Part shown: positions 6,662 to 12,830 of the stretch, piece by piece
How positions within the stretch are numbered: the stretch's first letter is position 1
Layout: each line of letters starts with the position of its first letter
From: Clostridia bacterium
GTDB taxonomy: Bacteria; Bacillota_A; Clostridia; Oscillospirales; CAG-272
Direction: 5' to 3'
Assembly: GCA_017408625.1 (NCBI GenBank)
Contig: JAFQUG010000017.1
Location: 1-15,364 of the forward strand
DNA: 15,364 bases
Notes under the pieces: generated by a model
What the model saw: the letters and a program-made list of their open reading frames with translations, nothing else
What the model was told of the DNA's origin: nothing
The model's database searches: none
Program-made: the position numbers and the translations under genes

Positions 6662-7441
6662 TTATTCAACAAACTCCATATACGCCATGTTCAGGCAAGG
6701 GCCTTGGTAAATGCCTTGATCGGTGTCAAACGCCTTGCAGTAGATATCCCCCTGGCCGTACACGGTGAGAGTGTCTCCCGGGATAAGCACTTGCTCTTGA
6801 CTGATCAGACAGTCGCGCAGAATGATGTAATAGTCGCCGCCGTCTGCGGGAGTGCAGATATAGTAGGTGTATTCGTCGTAACCGTTGATATCAGTGAACA
6901 TGGCTTTTTTGAAAACCTTGAGCTCCAGCGTGACAAAGTCGTCCTCGTATTCGGCATAGGAGCGGTAATACTGCTCGGCAGTCAGCTCGTCACATTCCGC
7001 CACGTATTGCTCGTAGGTAAGCGAGGTATCAACGGGGCGATCAAACAGATTGGTGAAAATGGAAATGATACCGCCGACTCCAATCCAGGAGATCAGGTAC
7101 AGCACGGCAAGAACACCGGCTGCCGTCCACTTTTTCCATTTTTCGTGCGGACTGGAAACCAACAGCACAATGCCCACGATAGGCATAAACCAGAACATGA
7201 GCAGAATGAACCACCAGCGGTGATACCAGCTGATAAACTGAACTCTACCTGTACCCGAACGATTTTTGCGCTTTTTGTGCTTGACCGGCTTGCGGTTACC
7301 CGCGCGCATCTCGTCGGGGCATATTTTTTTACATAAGGGGCAAGCATCGCTTGCAAAAAAACAGTCACAATCCGGGCATTTATTTAAATCCGGGCGGTCG
7401 AGTTCTTCGTCGTCCGCAAAGGAACCAAGCATTCTACCCAT
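6662..7441 (-). CDS. Zinc-ribbon membrane protein with probable C-terminal OB-fold-like domain; function unknown
   Basis: I do not recognise a named family. The 259-aa protein starts with an acidic stretch, then a Cys cluster (C22, C25, C27, C34, C37, C41; CPDC and CPLC pairs) that looks like a zinc ribbon. A basic linker (about residues 50-61) follows, then two hydrophobic segments (about 76-96 and 106-130) separated by a short basic turn. The C-terminal half (about 135-259) is rich in Tyr and acidic residues, with alternating strands and IPGDTLTVYGQGDIY. It resembles the OB-like domains often attached to zinc-ribbon membrane proteins of Clostridia; this last assignment is inference. Start ATG 7441 lies 10 nt after AAAGGA; Met4 is an alternative. 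It is a single gene with its own promoter, divergent from the tRNA gene. Confidence 0.75.
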   Translation of the reverse strand: MGRMLGSFADDEELDRPDLNKCPDCDCFFASDACPLCKKICPDEMRAGNRKPVKHKKRKNRSGTGRVQFISWYHRWWFILLMFWFMPIVGIVLLVSSPHEKWKKWTAAGVLAVLYLISWIGVGGIISIFTNLFDRPVDTSLTYEQYVAECDELTAEQYYRSYAEYEDDFVTLELKVFKKAMFTDINGYDEYTYYICTPADGGDYYIILRDCLISQEQVLIPGDTLTVYGQGDIYCKAFDTDQGIYQGPCLNMAYMEFVE

Positions 7442-7474
7442 AAGAGATCCGTCCTTTCTTTTGAGGATACAAGT

Positions 7475-7503
7475 ATTATATCATGAAATAGGGGAGAATG
7501 CAA
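7475..7503 (-). promoter_or_regulatory. SigA-type promoter of the zinc-ribbon gene
   Basis: On the minus strand TTGCAT (7503-7498), a 17-bp spacer and TATAAT (7480-7475) lie about 35 bp upstream of the start codon. Confidence 0.75.
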
Positions 7504-7539
7504 GAGGAAATTATACGGCATGATTTTTCTGATTGGGTA

Positions 7540-7568
7540 TTGCATTTTTGAGCGGAGTGTGGTATAAT
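7540..7568 (+). promoter_or_regulatory. Extended -10 promoter of the tRNA-Arg gene
   Basis: TTGCAT (7540-7545), a 17-bp spacer and TATAAT (7563-7568) with an extended TGG directly before the -10 box are followed 15 bp later by the first tRNA base. The -35 and -10 hexamers are identical to those of the divergent zinc-ribbon promoter. Confidence 0.8.
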
Positions 7569-7583
7569 CTCCTTTGTTATATT

Positions 7584-7658
7584 GCCTCCATAGTTAAATG
7601 GATATAATAAACCCCTCCTAAGGGTTAGTTATGGGTTCGATTCCCGTTGGGGGTGCCA
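7584..7658 (+). tRNA. tRNA-Arg, anticodon CCT (reads AGG)
   Basis: A full cloverleaf can be folded by eye. The acceptor is 7584-7590 with 7648-7654, discriminator G7655 and an encoded CCA at 7656-7658. The D stem is 7593-7596 with 7605-7608; the anticodon stem is 7610-7614 with 7622-7626 and loop CTCCTAA, anticodon at 7617-7619. A 4-nt variable loop follows, and the T arm is 7631-7635 with 7643-7647 and loop TTCGATT. The outermost acceptor pair is G.U and another G.U lies at position 4-69, so the acceptor is relatively weak. CCT with this arm content indicates the minor Arg isoacceptor. Confidence 0.95.
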
Positions 7659-7693
7659 AAAAAGGTCAACCGCACAAGCGATTGACCTTTTTT
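7659..7693. terminator. Bidirectional terminator between tRNA-Arg and the ROK-like gene
   Basis: GGTCAA (7664-7669) pairs with 7682-7687, an inner CGC/GCG stem closes on an ACAA tetraloop with one C.A mismatch, and an A6 run faces a T6 run (7688-7693). It starts immediately after the tRNA CCA and can also end the minus-strand regulator transcript. Confidence 0.85.
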
Positions 7694-7737
7694 GCACTTT
7701 CAACGGGTCAAATCTAACCCATTTCGAGCTGTTCGAT

Positions 7738-8796
7738 TTATCTGACCCCCGTCAGATCATAAAACCACTTCTTTCGCAATTCCGAAGCACAGCCGCAAAC
7801 GGCGGCATTCGGCTTGGCAGGGCAAATACGCAAGGGGATAATACGGTTGCTTGCAGGCAATATTGGCTTTAATTGCTCGTACACGCTCTCAAGAAATGCT
7901 TCGCTTAGGTCAAAGCGATTGGATTCCAGCACGATCAGATCGGGTGTAAAGAAGGATTCCAGCGTACTGATCGCGCAAGCGGTCGGCAAAGCTGCCTCCT
8001 CTGTGCAAAGCGCATCCGCAAGAGCGTCAGCAACCTTCTTGTGCTCCGGGATCAGCAGGTCACCAATGCGGCAGATTCGCGGCTTTGTTACGTTTCCGCG
8101 CATCCAAACCGATGCGTACATCATGTCGGACAGGCTGATAAACACACCACAGTCGGGATTCTGATATTCGGAAAGCGAATGAAAGTAGGATTGCGCTGCA
8201 CTGATCTCGTCTGTGACCAACTCGCATTCACGCCGCAAGATCTGCTCGATCTTGCGCAACATATGCTCGCGCGATCTGGGAGAGACGGCAAGCGAGTTGG
8301 TAATGCATTGCCGCTTGTCGTCCTCGGGGGCTGTGATCACGGCAAGATAGGGCAGCATACTTTTGTCCGTGTTGCAGGCTCTGCGTACCGAATTGAGAAA
8401 GATCAAAAGATTGTCATCAAAAGGGAAAATATCATTATAGTCATGTACACAAATTTCTTTGGTCCGACTGTCGGGCGAGAGAATATGCGCCCGAAAGCGG
8501 CGGCATGAAAGATCAAGCACCAAAAAAAGAGGACGCTGAGAAAACTGCAACGTGCCGGGTCGACGCCCGGCACCGGCGCAGGGCAGCTTTTCCTCGATCC
8601 ATAATCCTCGCTCTATCATGGCGTCGGCAATTTTTCCTGTAGTCATGATAGAAAGCTCTGTGGCCATGGCAAGCTCAGCACGCGTCACGGTACCGCTTTC
8701 GCAAAGGGCACAAAAGCAGGACAAGAGATTTTCTCGGCGAAAACCCGCAAATAAAGGATGAACTTGTTCGGGAGATTGACTTGGTTTATTTGACAT
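7738..8796 (-). CDS. ROK-family-like transcriptional regulator with a degenerate sensor domain
   Basis: The 352-aa protein has the layout of NagC/Mlc/XylR-type ROK regulators. An N-terminal winged helix-turn-helix (about residues 17-75: RRENLLSCFCALCESGTVTR, helices ending in MTTGKIADAMIERGLWIE) is followed by the wing-type GAGRRPGTLQFS and then an actin-like sensor domain of about 270 residues. The sensor lacks the usual ROK marks: there is no DxGGT phosphate loop (LVLDLSCRRFRAHIL in its place), no GExGH sugar-binding motif and no CxCGxxGC zinc motif. The fold assignment rests mainly on the N terminus and overall layout. Start ATG 8796 is 7 nt from GGAG; an in-frame GTG at 8802 is only 1 nt from it and excluded. 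It is divergent from rplU and has its own promoter. Its effector and regulon are unknown; autoregulation is plausible. Confidence 0.72.
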   Translation of the reverse strand: MSNKPSQSPEQVHPLFAGFRRENLLSCFCALCESGTVTRAELAMATELSIMTTGKIADAMIERGLWIEEKLPCAGAGRRPGTLQFSQRPLFLVLDLSCRRFRAHILSPDSRTKEICVHDYNDIFPFDDNLLIFLNSVRRACNTDKSMLPYLAVITAPEDDKRQCITNSLAVSPRSREHMLRKIEQILRRECELVTDEISAAQSYFHSLSEYQNPDCGVFISLSDMMYASVWMRGNVTKPRICRIGDLLIPEHKKVADALADALCTEEAALPTACAISTLESFFTPDLIVLESNRFDLSEAFLESVYEQLKPILPASNRIIPLRICPAKPNAAVCGCASELRKKWFYDLTGVR

Positions 8797-8837
8797 GCTC
8801 ACACTCCAAACTGGGAAATACTGGAAATCACGATATC

Positions 8838-8866
8838 ATTATAGCTGTATTTGCAGTATTCGTCAA
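8838..8866 (-). promoter_or_regulatory. SigA-type promoter of the ROK-like regulator
   Basis: On the minus strand TTGACG (8866-8861), a 17-bp spacer and TATAAT (8843-8838) are followed by a leader of about 35 bp. No clear dyad operator could be singled out. Confidence 0.8.
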
Positions 8867-8978
8867 GAGAAAAAAGTCGAACGTAAGAAAATATTTCTGA
8901 TTTTTCGAGAAAAAATCAAATAAAGCATTTTGCACGAAAAAAATATCAAAATTTTGTGAAAAATATGAAAGAAACCCC
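8867..8978. other. AT-rich non-coding spacer with hairpin, possible UP-element region
   Basis: Between the divergent promoters of the regulator and rplU lies a very AT-rich stretch with several A-tracts, suited to DNA bending or to an UP element for the strong rplU promoter. It contains an 8-bp dyad (8898-8905 with 8911-8918, 5-nt loop). I see no ORF or known site in it. Confidence 0.4.
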
Positions 8979-9007
8979 TTGACAAAACCCTTAGGGCATG
9001 ATAAAAT
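8979..9007 (+). promoter_or_regulatory. Strong SigA promoter of rplU-prp-rpmA
   Basis: A consensus TTGACA (8979-8984), a 17-bp spacer and TAAAAT (9002-9007) lie about 100 bp upstream of the rplU start codon. Confidence 0.85.
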
Positions 9008-9012
9008 ATATT

Positions 9013-9109
9013 GCCGCATAAAATAGGCTTTTTAAGTATGCAAAAATTTGCTCGCAGATGGATGCATCGCCGAACTTTAGCGAGACTATATGAAAGAGAG
9101 GTGCTTTTC
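9013..9109 (+). promoter_or_regulatory. rplU 5' leader, candidate ribosomal-protein leader RNA
   Basis: Transcription from the promoter at 8979-9007 would give a 95-nt untranslated leader. It can form a GCATA/TATGC stem (9016-9020 with 9037-9041) and a CTCGC/GCGAG pairing around 9051-9084, then AGAGGTG as the SD. L21 leader RNAs are known in Bacillota; I cannot confirm a match to that family by eye. Confidence 0.45.
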
Positions 9110-9421
9110 GTGTTTGCAGTAATTGAAACCGGCGGAAAGCAGTACAAGGTACTCGAGCAGGACATCATCTTTGTCGAGAAGCTCAATGTTGAGGAAGGCA
9201 GCGATATCGTTTTCGATAAGGTCGTTGCAGTTTCTACCGACGCAGGCTTTAAGGCAGGCGTTCCCACCGTTGAAGGCGCTAAGGTTACCGCCAAGGTACT
9301 CAAGAACGGTAAGAACAAGAAGATTTACGTTATGAAGTACAAGCCCAAGAAGAACGAAAAGAAGAAGATCGGTCACAGACAGCCTTACACCAAGGTTCAG
9401 ATCACTAAGATCGAGGCTTAA
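9110..9421 (+). CDS. rplU: 50S ribosomal protein bL21
   Basis: The 103-aa product has the normal bL21 length and its N-terminal [13 protein letters not shown], the GAKVTAKVL strand and the C-terminal basic [15 protein letters not shown] signature. bL21 binds 23S rRNA in the large subunit near bL20. The start is GTG 9110, giving Met-Phe-Ala-Val and lying 6 nt after AGAGGTG. The frame is open further upstream (to about 9011), but that extension is basic, lies in the leader and is not part of bL21. It is the first gene of the rplU-prp-rpmA operon conserved across Bacillota. Confidence 0.97.
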   Translation: MFAVIETGGKQYKVLEQDIIFVEKLNVEEGSDIVFDKVVAVSTDAGFKAGVPTVEGAKVTAKVLKNGKNKKIYVMKYKPKKNEKKKIGHRQPYTKVQITKIEA

Positions 9422-9435
9422 TTTTTCGGTTTTTT

Positions 9436-9807
9436 ATGACCAAGCTGGTATTTTTCAGAAGCGACGGAATTTTCTACGGCTTCGAGGAACAGGGACACAC
9501 AGGGTACGGACAAGAGGGTGACGACATCATCTGCGCAGCACTGTCTGCAATGACTATGCTGATCATCAATACCGTTGAGGTGGCTTATGCGTCGCACATC
9601 GATTATACCATCGATGAGACCACAACCAAGATCACGGTCAAGTCCAAGTCGGCTCTCCCCGAATACGAGGAGGACGATTACAAGCGTTATGCTGTTTCGG
9701 GCATCTTCATGGCTTATTACAAGCAGATTGAGGATATGATCGAGGAGTATTACGATTACCTGGATGTAGCTGTCGAAGACAGACCGTACGAGTCGCAAAC
9801 CGCGTAA
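9436..9807 (+). CDS. prp: Ribosomal-processing cysteine protease Prp (YsxB family)
   Basis: Prp cleaves the N-terminal extension of bL27 in Gram-positive bacteria. The 123-aa protein has the family signature GHTGYGQEGDDIICAALSA with the catalytic dyad His21 and Cys33. It lies between rplU and rpmA, as usual, and the downstream L27 carries the matching cleavage site. It starts 14 bp after rplU; the bases just before ATG 9436 are T-rich and contain no Shine-Dalgarno sequence, so initiation probably depends on coupling to rplU termination or on the AG-rich end of rplU. The C-terminal third is rich in Glu, Asp and Tyr. Confidence 0.95.
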   Translation: MTKLVFFRSDGIFYGFEEQGHTGYGQEGDDIICAALSAMTMLIINTVEVAYASHIDYTIDETTTKITVKSKSALPEYEEDDYKRYAVSGIFMAYYKQIEDMIEEYYDYLDVAVEDRPYESQTA

Positions 9808-9864
9808 TTTTTCAAATTCAGAATCCCTTGGATTGGGATCGCACAAAAAGATGGAGGTAAGATC

Positions 9865-10143
9865 ATGTTGAGACTTAGTTTACAGTTCTTTGCTCATAAA
9901 AAGGGTGTCGGCTCTACTAAGAACGGTCGTGACAGTGAGTCTAAGCGCCTTGGCGTTAAGAAGGCTGACGGTCAGGCAGTTATCGCCGGCAACATCATCG
10001 TAAGACAGAGAGGAACCGCTATCCACGCTGGTAACAATGTTGGTATGGGTACCGACCACACTCTGTACGCGCTGATTGACGGCAAGGTAAAATTTGAACA
10101 CAAGACTAAGGACAAGAAGCAGGTCAGCGTTTACGCAGACTGA
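9865..10143 (+). CDS. rpmA: 50S ribosomal protein bL27 with Prp-cleavable N-terminal extension
   Basis: The 92-aa product contains the bL27 core [22 protein letters not shown] and the [21 protein letters not shown] segment. Its N terminus [10 protein letters not shown] matches the consensus recognised by Prp, with cleavage expected after LQFFA (residue 10) to expose His-Lys-Lys, which reaches the peptidyl transferase centre. Start ATG 9865 is 7 nt after GGAGG. It is the last gene of the operon, separated from prp by 57 bp and followed by a strong terminator. Confidence 0.97.
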   Translation: MLRLSLQFFAHKKGVGSTKNGRDSESKRLGVKKADGQAVIAGNIIVRQRGTAIHAGNNVGMGTDHTLYALIDGKVKFEHKTKDKKQVSVYAD

Positions 10144-10156
10144 TTTCTGTCGGGTC

Positions 10157-10197
10157 AAACGTAAAAAGGGTGCTGTAACAGCACCCTTTTTACGTTT
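10157..10197. terminator. Strong bidirectional terminator after rpmA
   Basis: A perfect 20-bp inverted repeat (10157-10176 with 10178-10197) forms a hairpin with a GTGCTG/CAGCAC core, an A5/T5 outer stem and a T-run beyond it. It lies between convergent rpmA and the LDH-like gene and directly abuts the stop codon of the latter. Confidence 0.93.
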
Positions 10198-11181
10198 TTA
10201 TTTTGCACTGAACAGCTGCTCGCAATCAAGCAACACTGCCCGCAAGCGAGCTGCTGACCGACGAAGCTGATCAGTCTCCGAGAAATCCGGCATCATATCA
10301 TAGACCACGCGAGCACCGTGTTTGCCAAGCACGCAGGGAAGGCTCAAACAGATCTCTGAAAGCTCACAGTATCCATTCGCACATACACTCAGCGGCAGCA
10401 GCACGCTTCGGTCGTTCATAACCGCATCCGCTGCAAGCACACAAGCGTGCGCAATAGAAAAATCAGAGCGGCCCTTTGCGTCAAAAGCACGTCTTTGCGA
10501 ATATCTTGCATCGTCCAGAAGAGATTGCAGCAGAGCGACATCGTCATTGCGCCCCATTGATTTAAGATAGCTTGGAACGGACATGCCGCAAACTTGCAGA
10601 TAAGTTTTACACAAAAAGGCATTGTCATCATCCGTTCCAAGCACCAAGGCTTGCACGTTGCGGCTGTCGGTGCCCAGATATTGAGCAATCAATTTGCTTG
10701 TGCGCAGGGAAAGAGGGAGCGTGCCCAGGCCAATTACGCGCGTAGATGGAACCCCAAGAGCATGCAAAACAATATGAGTCATGATATCCACGGGCTCGCT
10801 TGCAACCAAAACCACTGCATCGGTGTTGTTTGCGGCGATCCCTGCTGCAGCAGCACGCACCAAGGGGAGATTAAGCTCGATTTGATCTGCTTGCGCGGTT
10901 TCATACAGAGCGGGAATTCCCGTAGCCAGAATAATCAGTTTACATCCCTCAAGATCTGCATAATCACCAACCCATACATCAGGGCTTGCACCGTAGGGAA
11001 GCGCGCCGAGAATATCTGCCACCTGACCGTCTGCCATGCGTTTGTCATCGTCGATCAGCACGAGCTCATCGAAAAGCCCGCTTTGTGCAAGGGAACAGGC
11101 GATCGTGCCGCCCGTGCCAAGACAACCGATCACCGCACATTTTCTTTTGCTCTGCATCAAGTCGAACGAAAAAAATGACAT
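10198..11181 (-). CDS. Lactate/malate dehydrogenase-fold protein lacking catalytic residues (probable pseudoenzyme)
   Basis: The 327-aa protein aligns by eye along the whole LDH/MDH fold: KCAVIGCLGTGGTIACSLAQ, an acidic ribose-binding residue in VLIDDD (D44), the DILGALPYG stretch, a TGIP turn, VASEPVDIMTHIVLHA, IGLGTLPLSLR, and C-terminal SIAHACVLAADAVM and EICLSLPCVLGKHGA. But the catalytic set is gone. The loop Arg (ETR) is Q97, Asn of SNPVD is E129, Asp of GTxLDxxR is L157, and His of GEHGDS is D184; only the substrate Arg (R160) remains. It may still bind NAD. Start ATG 11181 is 5 nt after GGAGG (an in-frame GTG at 11193 overlaps the SD and is excluded). It lies downstream of glpK behind a hairpin holding this SD. 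The reading frame is intact, so it is not a pseudogene. Confidence 0.8.
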   Translation of the reverse strand: MSFFSFDLMQSKRKCAVIGCLGTGGTIACSLAQSGLFDELVLIDDDKRMADGQVADILGALPYGASPDVWVGDYADLEGCKLIILATGIPALYETAQADQIELNLPLVRAAAAGIAANNTDAVVLVASEPVDIMTHIVLHALGVPSTRVIGLGTLPLSLRTSKLIAQYLGTDSRNVQALVLGTDDDNAFLCKTYLQVCGMSVPSYLKSMGRNDDVALLQSLLDDARYSQRRAFDAKGRSDFSIAHACVLAADAVMNDRSVLLPLSVCANGYCELSEICLSLPCVLGKHGARVVYDMMPDFSETDQLRRSAARLRAVLLDCEQLFSAK

Positions 11182-11228
11182 AAAAACCTCCACACCACGG
11201 TAATATCTACCATAGTATGGAGGTTTTT
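11182..11228 (-). terminator. Terminator-like hairpin between glpK and the LDH-like gene, containing the latter's SD
   Basis: The arms 11182-11192 and 11218-11228 form a perfect 11-bp stem; on the minus strand the 3' arm reads TGGAGGTTTTT and runs straight into the ATG. An inner GGTA/TACC stem lies in the loop. It would act as an intrinsic terminator of glpK (A5/T5 stem) and at the same time mask the GGAGG of the LDH-like gene. Confidence 0.65.
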
Positions 11229-11235
11229 TGTATGA

Positions 11236-12720
11236 TTATTCACTCAGCGTGCGTTCCACGGCTTTTTTCCATCCGGTATAAAACGCATTTCTTTGCTCAT
11301 CTGACATCTGCGCATCGAATTGCGCGTCAGGGCGATAGATCTTGCGAATGGCGTCAAGAGAGTCGTAAACGCCTACGGCGAGACCTGCAAGACACGCAGC
11401 ACCCAGCGCAGTGGTTTCAATGCAACAGGGGCGTACGATCTGCTTTCCGGTTATGTCGGCTTGGAATTGCAGCAGGAACTTATTCGCACTTGCACCGCCG
11501 TCCACCTTCAACGAGGCAACGGGTGTGCCCGCCTCTTGCTCCATCACGGCAAGCACGTCGGCCGTCTGGTAAGCCATGGACTCCAGCGTTGCACGAACGA
11601 TATGCGCCTTGGTTGCCGCTCGCGTCAAGCCCACGATGCTGCCGCGTGCGTACGGATCCCAATAGGGAGCACCCAAGCCAACAAATGCGGGCACAAAGTA
11701 AACCCCGCCATTGTCGGGCACGCTGCGAGCAAGCTTTTCGGTGTCTGCAGAGGAGCGAATGATGCCAAGTCCGTCGCGCAGCCATTGCACGGCAGCACCG
11801 CATACGAATACCGAGCCCTCGAGTATGTATTGCGTTTTGTCTCCGATTCGCCATGCGATCGAGGTCACAAGGCCGTTTTGCGAGGTCACGGCAGTCTCGC
11901 CCGTGTTCATCAGCATAAAGCCGCCTGTACCATAAGTATTCTTGACGTCGCCCTTGTCAAAGCAGCATTGCCCAAACAGTGCCGCCTGCTGGTCGCCTGC
12001 CACTCCCGCAATTGGGATCTCCGTGCCAAACAGAGAATGCTTGGTGTAACCGAATACGCCGGAGGAGGGCAGTACCCGGGGGAGCATGCATGCGGGAATT
12101 CCGAAAAGCTCCAAAAGCTCTGCGTCCCAGCAAAGCTCGTGGATGTTGTAAAGCATAGTGCGTGCAGCGTTACTGGGGTCAGTTGCGTGTACCTTGCCGC
12201 CGGTCAGCATCCAGATCAGCCAGGTATCTACCGTGCCGAACAAGAGCTCTCCGTTTTGGGCTTTTTCCATCGCCCCCGGAACATTTTGCAGGATCCAGCG
12301 AATCTTGGTCGCAGAGAAGTAAGAGTCGATCAGAAGACCTGTCTTGGCTCTGACAGTGTCGCCATAGCCTTGCTCCTTGAGTGCGTCGCAGTAATCTGCC
12401 GTGCGACGGCACTGCCATACGATGGCGTTGTAGACCGGCTTTCCGGTATGCTTATCCCACACCACGGTGGTCTCGCGCTGGTTGGTAATCCCAATGGCAG
12501 CAATATCCGCACCGTCGAGGCCTGTTTTTGCCAATGCCTCGTGCGCCACGCCGATCTGCGTTGCCCAGATCTCGGTAGGATCGTGCTCCACCCAACCGTC
12601 GTGCGGGAAGATCTGCGAAAATTCCTTTTGTGCCGTGCCGACCATTTGTCCGTCTGAGGAGAAAATAATGGCGCGGCAGCTGGTCGTGCCTTGGTCCATT
12701 GCAAGTAAATATTGCTTCAT
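11236..12720 (-). CDS. glpK: Glycerol kinase
   Basis: GlpK phosphorylates glycerol to glycerol-3-phosphate with ATP. The 494-aa length is typical of this FGGY kinase. Signatures are [11 protein letters not shown] (residues 8-18), GWVEHDP, NQRET (80-84, glycerol-binding Arg/Glu), [23 protein letters not shown] with the catalytic base D243, [28 protein letters not shown] and a C-terminal DGGAS segment. Start ATG 12720 follows GGAGG by 6 nt. The loop before GVAGDQQ, where Gram-positive enzymes carry the HPr-phosphorylated His (consensus around YHFFG), reads TKHSLFG, with His one place earlier. No glpF, glpO/glpD or glpP neighbour is visible in the window. Confidence 0.97.
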   Translation of the reverse strand: MKQYLLAMDQGTTSCRAIIFSSDGQMVGTAQKEFSQIFPHDGWVEHDPTEIWATQIGVAHEALAKTGLDGADIAAIGITNQRETTVVWDKHTGKPVYNAIVWQCRRTADYCDALKEQGYGDTVRAKTGLLIDSYFSATKIRWILQNVPGAMEKAQNGELLFGTVDTWLIWMLTGGKVHATDPSNAARTMLYNIHELCWDAELLELFGIPACMLPRVLPSSGVFGYTKHSLFGTEIPIAGVAGDQQAALFGQCCFDKGDVKNTYGTGGFMLMNTGETAVTSQNGLVTSIAWRIGDKTQYILEGSVFVCGAAVQWLRDGLGIIRSSADTEKLARSVPDNGGVYFVPAFVGLGAPYWDPYARGSIVGLTRAATKAHIVRATLESMAYQTADVLAVMEQEAGTPVASLKVDGGASANKFLLQFQADITGKQIVRPCCIETTALGAACLAGLAVGVYDSLDAIRKIYRPDAQFDAQMSDEQRNAFYTGWKKAVERTLSE

Positions 12721-12747
12721 AGTGCACCTCCGCGTATCATTTTCTTC

Positions 12748-12776
12748 AGTATATCACAGAAAGGAAAAATTGTCAA
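12748..12776 (-). promoter_or_regulatory. SigA-type promoter of glpK
   Basis: On the minus strand a consensus TTGACA (12776-12771), a 17-bp spacer and TATACT (12753-12748) lie about 27 bp upstream of the start codon. I see no convincing cre site or antiterminator leader. Confidence 0.82.
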
Positions 12777-12781
12777 ACCTC

Positions 12782-12810
12782 TTTACCGAATTCATGAAAT
12801 ATGCTATAAT
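12782..12810 (+). promoter_or_regulatory. Promoter of the EEP-family gene
   Basis: TTTACC (12782-12787), a 17-bp spacer and a consensus TATAAT (12805-12810) lie 20 bp upstream of the start codon. Its -35 box is only 5 bp from that of the divergent glpK promoter. Confidence 0.65.
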
Positions 12811-12830
12811 ACAGAAAAGAGGTGAAGGAT

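Noticed and set aside
7584..7737. Integration (att) site of a mobile element at tRNA-Arg
   Set aside because: No integrase, no direct repeat of the tRNA 3' end and no phage or plasmid genes were found nearby.
7740..7757. Seven-bp hairpin at the end of the ROK-like gene as a terminator
   Set aside because: It lies within the coding region at the stop codon and has no T-run on the minus strand; the hairpin at 7659-7693 is the better terminator.
9011..9109. Extended bL21 N terminus of 33 residues
   Set aside because: The region is the transcribed leader starting at the promoter -10 box, bL21 is complete from GTG 9110, and a good SD precedes that codon.
10594..11178. 194-codon plus-strand open frame opposite the LDH-like gene
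   Set aside because: It has no RBS or recognisable domain, and the opposite strand has a full fold-level match to LDH/MDH.
11320..12657. Very long open frame (445 codons) on the plus strand opposite glpK
   Set aside because: It is antisense to an unmistakable glycerol kinase, has no domain-like sequence and no RBS; it arises from the codon bias of glpK.
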